Positions 57,034 to 64,000 of a stretch of DNA of 64,000 nt are shown here, in pieces. The stretch comes from JAAXIE01 sp965263155 (GTDB lineage Bacteria > Chloroflexota > Dehalococcoidia > Lucifugimonadales > JAAXIE01), in contig OZ253586.1 in assembly GCA_965263155.1 (NCBI GenBank), positions 2,852,001 to 2,916,000 of the forward strand, read 5' to 3'. A model generated the notes under the pieces. It was not told where the DNA came from. It did no database searches and was given only the letters and a program-made list of their open reading frames with translations. Numbering within the stretch: position 1 is the stretch's first letter; every line of letters starts with the position of its first letter. Made by a program: the position numbers and the translations under genes.

Positions 57034-58078
57034 GGTCCTTCCTCACTACTTCTTCCTCACAGGTTGGGTCATCGTTTTGCCCGGGCAATCTTTCTGCGGC
57101 CCGCATGCGGGCGCTACGACTGCGAGGGTTGGCTTGCACCTCCTTCATTGATGGAGTAAGGGGCCTCCTGTTCAGCAGGCGAAGGGTGGCCATGTGTCCA
57201 CAGATGCAGGCCGGGGCCCGCGGAGGGCACACGCAATTCCTTGCTTCGTGAGTGAAGGCCTGTTTTACGATGCGGTCCTCAAGGCTGTGATAACTGATAA
57301 CCACCAGCCTGCCTCCAGGCTTTAGCAGCCCTATTGCTGAATGAATGCCAGCCTGCAGCCTGTCCAGCTCGCTGTTGACCGCCACTCTGAGGGCTTGGAA
57401 GGTGCGAGTCGCCGGATGTATTCGGCGTGTCCTGCCTGTCACACCTGCTATGACGTCTGCCAACTGGCGCGAGGAAGAAAAAGGCCGACCTTGGACAATA
57501 GCGCGGGCGATGGAGCGGGACCGTGGCTCTTCGCCATAACGGGCGATGATGTCGACCAGATTATTCAGCGGGTAGGTGTTGACTATCTCGCCGGCTGTCA
57601 GATCACCACTGGTGTCGAACCGCATGTCTAGCGGCTCATCCTGCCGGAAGCTGAAGCCCCTCCCGCTGGCCTCCAGTTGCAGCGACGAAAGCCCGAGGTC
57701 GAGGAGAATACCGTCCACTTGGCCAATGCCGAGGCTGGCAGCGGCGTCGTCCATATGGGAGTAGCTGTGCTTCACCAGATGGACTGAGTCCTCCCATTCG
57801 GCCAGCCGTACACGGGACGACGCCAAGGCGTCGTCGTCCAAATCAACCCCCAGCAGGCGGCTGCCGTGACCGGCTTGGGCTAGGATGGCGGCCGAATGGC
57901 CTCCTTGGCCCACGGTGCCGTCAATGAAGGTGTTGCCTGGGGAGACGGCAAGATGGTCCAGCGCCTCCTGCACCATGACTGGATGGTGACGGATCACTTG
58001 GCCCATGGCGTCAACTCGCTGGACTACGGGTTGCGTAGTCGCCGGAGGGTGGCCAATAATTGGCGCCGTGAGAATCAA
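57026..58078 (-). CDS. rsmH: 16S rRNA (cytosine-1402 N4)-methyltransferase
   Basis: MraW/RsmH of about 350 residues. VIRHHPVMVQEALDHLAVSPGNTFIDGTVGQGGHSAAILAQ near 27-67 is the classical SAM-binding start, DLDDDALASSRVRL the acidic loop, and GILLDLGLSSLQLEASGRGFSFRQDEPLDMRFD near 124-156 the substrate-binding motif. GGRLVVISYHSLEDRIVKQAF follows near 270. The C-terminal part contains cysteines (CVCPPRAPACICG), typical. TTG 58078 is the start with AGGAGAT eight bases upstream; an in-frame ATG at 58006 is possible. No mraZ precedes it. Confidence 0.95.
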   Translation of the reverse strand: MILTAPIIGHPPATTQPVVQRVDAMGQVIRHHPVMVQEALDHLAVSPGNTFIDGTVGQGGHSAAILAQAGHGSRLLGVDLDDDALASSRVRLAEWEDSVHLVKHSYSHMDDAAASLGIGQVDGILLDLGLSSLQLEASGRGFSFRQDEPLDMRFDTSGDLTAGEIVNTYPLNNLVDIIARYGEEPRSRSIARAIVQGRPFSSSRQLADVIAGVTGRTRRIHPATRTFQALRVAVNSELDRLQAGIHSAIGLLKPGGRLVVISYHSLEDRIVKQAFTHEARNCVCPPRAPACICGHMATLRLLNRRPLTPSMKEVQANPRSRSARMRAAERLPGQNDDPTCEEEVVRKDRG

Positions 58079-58352
58079 CTGCCGATCTCCTATTGTTCTT
58101 ATACTTAAATATGCGGCTAATTTGAAACTTCACCTAATCCTCCAACCAATGTGTAGGCTATAGGAAAGCCGCATTTGGTTTGCTGAACTGACGTTGGTCT
58201 CAATGAAGATAAAGGTTAGAGCATTATGATTTCAAGCTTAATCATAGAAGAGTTCTTATGACTTTCTTGAATTCTGACCAACGTTTAAAGCTGCCGAGAA
58301 GCAGCTCCGTCTTGCTCGATGTCGTGTGCTATCATCTGGTCAGGAGGCAAAC
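58079..58352. other. AT-rich divergent intergenic region
   Basis: A 274-base AT-rich stretch between rsmH and mogA/moaB. It includes a short inverted repeat ATGATTTCAAGCTTAATCAT (58227-58246), possibly an operator, but no convincing promoter boxes or MraZ-type GTGGG repeats. No gene is supported here. Confidence 0.5.
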
Positions 58353-58847
58353 ATGCGCTCCCTAGGAGTCCTTACCATAAGTACGTCCGGCTTCCACGGG
58401 GCCCGCGAAGACACCAGCGGGCGAACCATCTCGGAGCTGCTATCCACACCTGACTATCAGCAGGTTCGCTATGAGGTGATCCCTGACGACAAGGATATGA
58501 TCGCTGACCGCGTGACCTCTTGGAGCGATAGCGGAGAGGTCGACCTCATCGTTACCACCGGAGGCACAGGGCTGAGTCCCCGGGACGTGACCCCTGAGGC
58601 GGTGCAGTCGGTCATCGAGCGGCCCGTGCCAGGGTTAGCCGAGGCCATGCGGGCGGGCACCCTGTCCAAGACGCCCATGGCGATGCTCAGCCGCTCCGTG
58701 GCCGGAATACGTGGCCACACCTTAATCGTTACCTTGCCTGGCAGCCCACGAGGCGTTGCCGAGTGTCTGGAGATAATCATGCCGGTCTTGAGCCATGCCT
58801 TGGACATCCTTCAAGAGCAGACCTCGGACCACCCAACGGGCCACTAG
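58353..58847 (+). CDS. Molybdopterin adenylyltransferase-like protein (MogA/MoaB)
   Basis: MPT-adenylyltransferase fold that prepares molybdopterin for metal insertion. The 164-residue product contains SLGVLTISTSGFHGAREDTSGRTISELL, the loop DLIVTTGGTGLSPRDVTPEAVQSVIERPVPGLAEAM at 67-102 and the conserved LPGSPRGVAECLEII near 135. Length matches MoaB/MogA. ATG at 58353 with AGGAGG seven bases upstream (an ATG at 58326 lacks one). It sits just before trmD (8 bases), an unusual neighbour, and serves the two molybdenum hydroxylases of the window. MoaB versus MogA is not decidable. Confidence 0.88.
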   Translation: MRSLGVLTISTSGFHGAREDTSGRTISELLSTPDYQQVRYEVIPDDKDMIADRVTSWSDSGEVDLIVTTGGTGLSPRDVTPEAVQSVIERPVPGLAEAMRAGTLSKTPMAMLSRSVAGIRGHTLIVTLPGSPRGVAECLEIIMPVLSHALDILQEQTSDHPTGH

Positions 58848-58855
58848 GCTCTATC

Positions 58856-59611
58856 ATGCAGGTGCAGGTCCTCACCCTTTTCCCCGACATGTTCCCCGGA
58901 CCGCTGCAAAGCAGCATTGTGGGGCGCGCCATGGCCAACGGTGTGCTGCAATTGGGTGTCACCGACATCCGCGACTACGCGCACGACAAGCACCGCTCCG
59001 TAGACGACTACCAGTTCGGCGGGGGCACTGGCATGGTGATGAAACCCGAGCCAGTGTTCGAAGCCACGGAAGCCGCCTTGGGCCGCCTTGGGCCGGATGC
59101 GTCAGTGGTGCTCACGTCCCCGCAAGGGAGACGTCTAGAGCAGGGGCTGGTATACGAACTGGCCCAGCTGCCTGCCATGGTTGTCATCTGCGGCCACTAC
59201 CAAGGGGTTGATGAGCGGGTGGCCGAACAATTGGCGACCCATGTTGTGAGCATAGGTGACTATGTGCTCAGTGGTGGGGAGCTGCCCACCATGGTGCTGA
59301 TAGAGTCGGTGTGCCGTCTCTTGCCCGGCGCAGTGGGCTCCGCCGACTCGGTGGAAGGTGACTCCATAACCACGGGCGTGCTCCAGCACCCGCTGTACAC
59401 CCGACCCAGCGTGTACCGCGAATGGCCCGTACCGGATATGCTGCTTTCAGGCAACCATGCCGAGATAGAGAAGTGGAGGCGCAGACAGTCGCTTCTTCGC
59501 ACCCTGCGCCACCGCCCCGACCTGCTCCAGTCCGCTCTGCTACAACCCGCGGACGTGGCCTTCCTACAGAATGAGGGCTACGTGCAGAATGAGGGTTACG
59601 TGAAAGAGTAG
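58856..59611 (+). CDS. trmD: tRNA (guanine-N1)-methyltransferase
   Basis: Methylates G37 of tRNAs, preventing frameshifts. The 251-residue product begins MQVQVLTLFPDMFPGPLQSS and has DDYQFGGGTGMVMKPEPVFEA near 54-74, VLTSPQGRRLEQGL, VICGHYQGVDERVAEQL near 112-128 and SIGDYVLSGGELPTMVLIESVCRLLPGAVG near 135-164, all SPOUT hallmarks with the trefoil knot. The last residues repeat a segment (LQNEGY then VQNEGYV) through an 18-base tandem duplication at 59567-59604. ATG at 58856, 8 bases after the mogA/moaB stop; rplS follows, which is the usual partner, though rpsP and rimM are absent. Confidence 0.95.
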   Translation: MQVQVLTLFPDMFPGPLQSSIVGRAMANGVLQLGVTDIRDYAHDKHRSVDDYQFGGGTGMVMKPEPVFEATEAALGRLGPDASVVLTSPQGRRLEQGLVYELAQLPAMVVICGHYQGVDERVAEQLATHVVSIGDYVLSGGELPTMVLIESVCRLLPGAVGSADSVEGDSITTGVLQHPLYTRPSVYREWPVPDMLLSGNHAEIEKWRRRQSLLRTLRHRPDLLQSALLQPADVAFLQNEGYVQNEGYVKE

Positions 59612-59754
59612 GCATCCGGCCCTATCTGTCGCCACAGGCGTTCGGACTCCTTGTTAAGCGGGGCGGTTGGTATTAGAATCTGCCGGTTGACTAGCTAAAG
59701 GCGCACAGTGACAGGCCCAAGCAATGGGCCGAAGCGTTAGGAAGGTATTAGACC

Positions 59755-60237
59755 ATGCAAGCCCAAGCCTTGGTCTCGGTGACACGCAACCCCAAAGTCG
59801 AAGACTTTGCCCCAGGCGACACCGTACGCGTCAGCTTCCGCGTCAGAGAAGGCGAGCGAGAACGTGTGCAGGTGTTCCAAGGTGTGGTCATCCGCAACCG
59901 CGGTGGTGGAGTGGGCGCCACCTTCACCGTGCGCCGGGTGACCTACAGCATAGGAGTGGAACGGGTCTTTCCCCTCTATTCCCCCCGGCTGGAAGGCGTG
60001 CAAATCGTCCGCCGTGGTCTGGTGCGTCGTGCCCGCCTCTACTACCTGAGGGGCCTGCGAGGTCGCGCCGCCCGAATCAAGGAGCGCAGGTGGGCTGGGC
60101 CCCGGCCGAAACAGGCCGCGGCAGCAGTAGTCGTCGCAGAACCGGAACTAACCTTCGAAGAAGAATATGCTCAGCTGGAAGCAGAGGAATTGGCGGCAAC
60201 GGGCGCGGCCAATGAAGAGTCTCAGCAGACTAGCTAA
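59755..60237 (+). CDS. rplS: 50S ribosomal protein L19
   Basis: 160 residues with the L19 core: FAPGDTVRVSFRVREGERERVQVFQGVVIRNRGGGVGATFTVRRVTYSIGVERVFPLYSPRLEGVQIVRRGLVRRARLYYLRGLRGRAARIKERR at about 18-115. An acidic C-terminal extension of about 45 residues (EPELTFEEEYAQLEAEEL) follows; L19 normally ends near residue 115-120, so the extension is unusual. ATG at 59755, with GGAAGG upstream; located after trmD as in most bacteria. No separate promoter identified. Confidence 0.95.
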   Translation: MQAQALVSVTRNPKVEDFAPGDTVRVSFRVREGERERVQVFQGVVIRNRGGGVGATFTVRRVTYSIGVERVFPLYSPRLEGVQIVRRGLVRRARLYYLRGLRGRAARIKERRWAGPRPKQAAAAVVVAEPELTFEEEYAQLEAEELAATGAANEESQQTS

Positions 60238-60520
60238 CGCAGTTCGCGCATCTGGGAAAACTCGGAGGAAAAGCAGCTTCTGGACTCCGGGCCTCTCGAC
60301 TGTCCCAAGTTCCTGTTAGCCCCTTGGCAAAGCAGAACGGAGTGCCTAGCGGAGTTCTGTGTGGTCGTAGGAAGGCGAGAAGTCGTGCTCCAAGGCCACC
60401 CACCATTCGACTCCTAGGAGCAGCGCGCTACCCGCTTGCCGTTCCACTATGCTCAGGCCGAGCTGGAGACGCGGGTACCTGCGGACAACTGAAAGGCCCT
60501 AGCGAACAGGCCACATCGTC

Positions 60521-60569
60521 TTGACACTAAACGCAGCCTCCTACTAAGATTGAGGGTACCAGCTAAGAT
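60521..60569 (+). promoter_or_regulatory. Promoter of the tRNA-Phe/tRNA-Gly operon with duplicated -10
   Basis: TTGACA (60521-60526), 18-base spacer, TAAGAT (60545-60550), followed by a near-copy of the next 19 bases that repeats TAAGAT at 60564-60569. The 343-base gap 60238-60580 otherwise holds no supported gene; a 66-residue frame at 60324 has no ribosome site. Confidence 0.65.
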
Positions 60570-60580
60570 TGAGAGTACCG

Positions 60581-60653
60581 GCCGAGGTAGCTCAGGTGGT
60601 AGAGCACGGCACTGAAAATGCCGGTGTCGACAGTTCGAGTCTGTCCCTCGGCA
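60581..60653 (+). tRNA. tRNA-Phe (anticodon GAA)
   Basis: Acceptor GCCGAGG/CCTCGGC, anticodon stem CGGCA/TGCCG with loop CTGAAAA, so GAA (Phe), T arm GACAG/CTGTC around TTCGAGT. Discriminator A; CCA not encoded. It follows the promoter at 60521 and lies 20 bases before tRNA-Gly. Confidence 0.96.
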
Positions 60654-60673
60654 CCTCGCCCAAGGCCGGACGA

Positions 60674-60748
60674 GCGGAAGTGGCTCAGCGGTAGAGCATC
60701 TCCTTGCCAAGGAGAGGGTCGTGGGTTCGAATCCCATCTTCCGCTCCA
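60674..60748 (+). tRNA. tRNA-Gly (anticodon GCC)
   Basis: Acceptor GCGGAAG/CTTCCGC, anticodon stem TCTCC/GGAGA with loop TTGCCAA, so GCC (Gly), T arm GTGGG/CCCAT around TTCGAAT. Discriminator T followed by encoded CCA. Confidence 0.97.
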
Positions 60749-60915
60749 ATCCCCCCCTCCCGCGATCAACGCCCCCTCCGAGAACCAACATCGCTATCCC
60801 CCTTCATACCTTCCGTCGTCCTGTTCGCAGACAGGCCTCCGCACCTTTCATAGACGCCGCCTGAATCTCACCCGCTATAATCTCCTCAAGCTACTCATTG
60901 GGGGGTGGGACCTTG

Positions 60916-63246
60916 GTGCAGAAAATGATTGGCGCCCGGATAAAGCGCAAGGAAGACCCGCGCCTGATTACCGGGCAGGGCAAGTTTACCGACGACGTGT
61001 ACCCTCGTGGCGCGGTGCACATGGCGGTCCTGCGCAGCCCTCACGCCCACGCTCGCATCCTCAACATCGACACGTCTAAGGCCAAGGCCTACCACGGCAT
61101 CGTCGCGGTGATTACGGGCGCTGAGGTGAACGACCGGTGCCTTACAACTTTTCGCCTGTTCGGCGTGCGCGAAGGGATGAACGCGCGCTCCCGGTGGCCT
61201 ATGGCGAGCGATGTGGCCCGCTACTTGGGCGAGCCTGTGGTCGCCGTGGTCGCCACCAGCCTTTCAGCCGCTTGGGACGCAGTTGAGCTCATCGACGTCT
61301 CCTATGAAGCCCTCCCTGCCGTGGTCGATATGGAGCAAGCCATGGAGAGCGATTCGACCTTGGTGCATCCCGACTTCAGAAGTAACTTGGCAGTGCAGTC
61401 CTCCAACGAGGTGGGCGACGTGGGCGAGGCCTTCCAAGAAGCCCACGGCGTGGTCAAGGTGCGTCTGGTGGAGCCACGGCTGGTGCCCAACTCCATGGAA
61501 GGCCGGGCCGTGGTCGCTGACTACGACCGCGGTACGGACAACCTAGAAATCTGGGTCAGCACCCAGAGCCCTCACTTTGAGCGTGACAACGTGGCCACGA
61601 TGCTGGGGATACCCCACAGCCGTGTCAGGATTTACTCCAAGGATGTGGGCGGAGGCTTTGGGGCCAAGGTCGACACCTACTCCGAGACCATAATTGCTTC
61701 AGTCCTCTCCAAGGATGTAGGCCGGCCGGTCAAGTGGGCGGAACAGAGGCGGGAGCACTTCACTACCACCGTTCACGGTCGCGGCGAGGTCCAGTACGTG
61801 GAAGGGGCCTACGACGCCGACGGCATGCTCACCGCCCTCAAGGTGGACTACTACACGGACATGGGTTCCTACTGCCGTGGGCCGTCCCACTCGGTGGTCG
61901 GAGGCCTAACGCCCTTGGGCATACAGGGGGCCTATCAAGTGCGCAACGTGGCTTGGAACAGCTACGGCATCTACACCAATAAGGTGCCCGTCGGCCCCTA
62001 TCGCGGGTACGGCCAGCACGCCAGTTCTTACATCGTGGAGCGGGTCATGGACCTCATCGCTGGCGAGTTGGGCTTGGACCCCGCCGAGGTGCGTCGCAGA
62101 AATCTTGTGCCCGCAGCGAGCTTCCCTTATCGCGCCCCCACTGGCTTGACTTACGACAGTGGCGACTACCATGCCACCTTGGAGAAGGCTCTCAGCGTGG
62201 CCGACTACGATGGGCTGAGGGAGCGCCAGAGGCAGGCTAGGGAGCGGGGAGAGATCGTCGGCATCGGTTTGGCCACAACTGTGGACGCCTCAGGCTTCGG
62301 CCCCTCGGGCGGCCTGACGCCACGTCCCGGCTACGAAAGCGCCTTCCTCCGGGTGGAAACCAGTGGGAAGATGACAGTGGCCACCGGCTCGTCGCCCCAC
62401 GGCCAAGGCTTCGAGACCAGCTTTGCCCAAATCGTGGCCGACGAGATGGGTGTGCCTGTTTCCGACGTTCAGGTGATATTCGGCGACACTCACATCGTGC
62501 CTCCCGGCGTGGGCACGTTCGCCAGCCGCTCGTTGGTAGTGGGTGGCACCGCTCTGATACAGGCCAGCCTCCAAGTGAAGGAGAAGGCCTTTCAGATCGC
62601 CGCCGAGCTACTTCGCACCGACCCCGAGCACGTCGTGCTGGAGGGCGGCACTTTCGTGGCTGAGGACATACCCAGTCGCGAGGTCACTTGGGCCGATATC
62701 GGCACCCAAGCTTACGGGGTGCGTACTGTGGTAAGCGACTTGGAGCGGGGGCTTGAGGCCACCTGTTACTGGGAGCCTCCGGGCTACACTTTCCCTTTCT
62801 GCGCCAACGTTGCCCTCGTGAGCATCGACCCGGACACAGGCCGCGTGACGTTGGAGCAGTACGTGGCCGTGGACGACTGTGGCATTGTGGTGAACCCGAT
62901 GATTGTGGAGGGCCAAGTGCATGGCGGCCTAGCCCAAGGCATTGGCCCAGCCCTGATGGAAGAGGCCCTCTGGGACCAGCAGGGCCAGATGCTGACTGGT
63001 ACCTTCCTCGACTACGCCATTCCGACAGCCGAGGACCTGCCCACCTTCATCCTCGACAGCACCGTCAGTCCCAGCCCCAACAACCCCATCGGGGCCAAGG
63101 GCATGGGCGAAAGCCCCACCATCGCCTCCGCCGCAACCATCATGAACGCCGTAGCCGACGCCCTCTCCCCCCTAGGCGTCACAGACATCACCATGCCCGC
63201 CAAAGAGGAGAAGGTCTGGCGGGTCCTGCAGGAGAAAATGAGGTAG
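60916..63246 (+). CDS. Xanthine dehydrogenase family molybdopterin-binding (large) subunit, second copy
   Basis: 776-residue molybdenum hydroxylase subunit, distinct from the one at 12102. The N-terminal domain shows RIKRKEDPRLITGQGKFTDDV and RSPHAHARILNID. The Mo-binding part has DVGGGFGAKVDTYSETIIASVLSKDVGRPVKW, PVGPYRGYGQHASSYIVER, and at the end GAKGMGESPTIASAATIMNAV with the catalytic glutamate. The PYRGYGQ loop points to a form other than form I CO dehydrogenase. Starts: GTG 60916 sits about 8 bases after GGGGGGTGGG; TTG 60898 or ATG 60925 are alternatives. Medium (FAD) and small (2Fe2S) subunits are not seen downstream before the window ends. Confidence 0.88.
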   Translation: MQKMIGARIKRKEDPRLITGQGKFTDDVYPRGAVHMAVLRSPHAHARILNIDTSKAKAYHGIVAVITGAEVNDRCLTTFRLFGVREGMNARSRWPMASDVARYLGEPVVAVVATSLSAAWDAVELIDVSYEALPAVVDMEQAMESDSTLVHPDFRSNLAVQSSNEVGDVGEAFQEAHGVVKVRLVEPRLVPNSMEGRAVVADYDRGTDNLEIWVSTQSPHFERDNVATMLGIPHSRVRIYSKDVGGGFGAKVDTYSETIIASVLSKDVGRPVKWAEQRREHFTTTVHGRGEVQYVEGAYDADGMLTALKVDYYTDMGSYCRGPSHSVVGGLTPLGIQGAYQVRNVAWNSYGIYTNKVPVGPYRGYGQHASSYIVERVMDLIAGELGLDPAEVRRRNLVPAASFPYRAPTGLTYDSGDYHATLEKALSVADYDGLRERQRQARERGEIVGIGLATTVDASGFGPSGGLTPRPGYESAFLRVETSGKMTVATGSSPHGQGFETSFAQIVADEMGVPVSDVQVIFGDTHIVPPGVGTFASRSLVVGGTALIQASLQVKEKAFQIAAELLRTDPEHVVLEGGTFVAEDIPSREVTWADIGTQAYGVRTVVSDLERGLEATCYWEPPGYTFPFCANVALVSIDPDTGRVTLEQYVAVDDCGIVVNPMIVEGQVHGGLAQGIGPALMEEALWDQQGQMLTGTFLDYAIPTAEDLPTFILDSTVSPSPNNPIGAKGMGESPTIASAATIMNAVADALSPLGVTDITMPAKEEKVWRVLQEKMR

Positions 63247-63345
63247 GGGTGCCGCCAGCGTCTTTCGGTTGTTCCGTTTGCTTGTAGGGTTTGTCCAACA
63301 TCGTTGCTCTAGTAAGAGAATCGCCTGCAGGGAGACCAAGTATCC

Positions 63346-64000
63346 ATGCCAGTGACTAGACATACGCAACTACAAGGCATCATCGTCACGGGTGCTTTTA
63401 AGGTCTTTACTTGCCATTATTGCGAGGGTCTCCACAGCCTCCCCGAAGGCGAGATGCGCAAAGAGGCAACCCTAGTCATGCCGGATGGCACGCGGACTAG
63501 GCCAGACGTATCCATATGGCGCGATGACAGATGCCTCGCCACGGTCGAAATCATCGACACGAACCTATCGTCGCAAGCCCTAGAGGCACAGTGCAGGCCC
63601 CCGACACAGTCTGTTTACGTGCATGTGGACGGGGAGTGGTGGTGCTCGGCGGAGTGCTACGAATGGGATAAAGCGGATTTAGACCGGGTGTGTCCACTTC
63701 CGCATTGCGAATGCTGTGGCCGCCTGTTCATTGAAGTAGCCTACCCCAACGTTAGGCTTTACGACTGGGAAGTTGGCGAGTCCGTGTGCCTAGAGTGCGG
63801 CGTGCAGCACTTGGACGGGTCCCAGTACAAAAGCCCAGGCCAGTGCATGAATGGGGTGACGCTAGACGGAAAACATCTCATGTGGGAGGAAGACGAGGCC
63901 CCCGAAGTATTAAAGCGGTTCTACAAACTATGCGATGCTGTGTTCTGGTCGATGGTATGGACTAATCGAGAGGCCAACCCCAACGAAGCATGGAAGGATG
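63346..64000 (+). CDS. Cysteine-rich protein with a CoiA-like nuclease motif, cut by the window end
   Basis: An uninterrupted frame of at least 218 residues from ATG 63346 to the end of the window. The stretch RPDVSIWRDDRCLATVEIIDTNLSS at 52-76 has the order Asp54...Val-Glu68-Ile-Ile of restriction-endonuclease-fold proteins such as competence protein CoiA. Cysteine pairs lie at 23/26, 100/104, 116-124 (four cysteines in CPLPHCECC) and 148/151, suggesting two or more zinc-binding sites. The C-terminal part is missing. GGAGACC lies about 10 bases upstream of the ATG. No similar gene is in the window; it may belong to an accessory region beyond the edge. The CoiA-like link is tentative. Confidence 0.65.
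   Translation, partial: MPVTRHTQLQGIIVTGAFKVFTCHYCEGLHSLPEGEMRKEATLVMPDGTRTRPDVSIWRDDRCLATVEIIDTNLSSQALEAQCRPPTQSVYVHVDGEWWCSAECYEWDKADLDRVCPLPHCECCGRLFIEVAYPNVRLYDWEVGESVCLECGVQHLDGSQYKSPGQCMNGVTLDGKHLMWEEDEAPEVLKRFYKLCDAVFWSMVWTNREANPNEAWKD

Noticed and set aside
60324..60524. 66-residue frame between rplS and the tRNA genes
   Set aside because: No ribosome site, arginine/proline-rich random-looking content, and it overlaps the promoter.

Overview
The window is one GC-rich bacterial chromosome segment with about 60 protein genes, five tRNA genes and no rRNA. Gene content points to the phylum Chloroflexota, most likely Dehalococcoidia or the SAR202-type lineages. This assignment is inferred from several traits: a dcw remnant reduced to rsmH-ftsA-ftsZ with no mur genes, a B12-dependent ribonucleotide reductase (nrdJ) operon with nrdR, a solute-binding lipoprotein with a repeated helical N-terminal spacer, many stand-alone oxidative and hydrolytic catabolic enzymes, and frequent TTG and GTG starts. 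Phylogenetic placement of FtsZ, NrdJ, TrmD and L19 would settle it.

Layout. 1-2.1 kb (minus): start of aroA, tyrA and an unknown protein with a poly-aspartate tail. 2.5-7.3 kb (plus): squalene/phytoene synthase-like enzyme, a HicAB toxin-antitoxin pair, a DUF6941-like protein, a GatC-like protein coupled to an amidase, and a PNPOx-like protein. 7.3-10.7 kb (minus): an AT-richer orphan gene, a TTC38-like TPR protein and RidA. 10.9-20.5 kb (plus): D-threonine-aldolase-like enzyme, a xanthine-dehydrogenase-family large subunit, a MoaD-like protein, a mycothiol-dependent isomerase-like protein, an M1 aminopeptidase broken by one frameshift, and two tandem esterase-family proteins, the second without its catalytic residues. 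20.6-28.1 kb (plus): Uma2, a solo HicB translationally coupled to an unrecognised protein, then a mutagenic DNA-repair block (ImuB-like, DUF6504-like, DnaE2-like, DinB). 28.2-36 kb: solute-binding lipoprotein, MFS exporter, two accessory-looking genes, amidohydrolase. 36-42 kb: MBL hydrolase, tRNA-Thr, fatty acid desaturase, luciferase-like oxidoreductase, GMC oxidoreductase, then tRNA-His and tRNA-Arg. 42.3-50.3 kb (minus): a tandem pair of OGG-like glycosylases with one truncated, pepA, degV, a HAAS-type membrane protein with a PadR regulator, yggT, proC and pdxA. 50.5-58.1 kb (minus): the operon nrdR - 33-residue peptide - TIGR02391-like gene - nrdJ, and the operon rsmH-ftsA-ftsZ, each closed by a clear intrinsic terminator. 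58.3-64 kb (plus): mogA/moaB, trmD, rplS, tRNA-Phe, tRNA-Gly, a second molybdenum hydroxylase large subunit, and a cysteine-rich gene that runs off the window end.

How the genes work together. The polymerase block looks like an inducible translesion-synthesis module lacking an ImuA partner. The nrd operon carries a good NrdR-box palindrome upstream of nrdR, so dNTP supply is probably autoregulated there. The catabolic enzymes (two molybdenum hydroxylase large subunits, GMC, luciferase-like, amidohydrolase, MBL, amidase, esterases) suggest a heterotroph oxidising diverse organic compounds. MoaD-like and MogA/MoaB-like proteins in the window fit the need for molybdenum cofactor.

The most unusual points are the undescribed 33-residue basic peptide in the nrd operon, the HicB antitoxin coupled to an unknown protein with faint uracil-DNA-glycosylase-like features, the degenerate decamer repeats between dnaE2 and dinB, and three cases where a gene of a recognisable family is broken or has lost catalytic residues. 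All family names rest on reading motifs by eye; no database search was possible.
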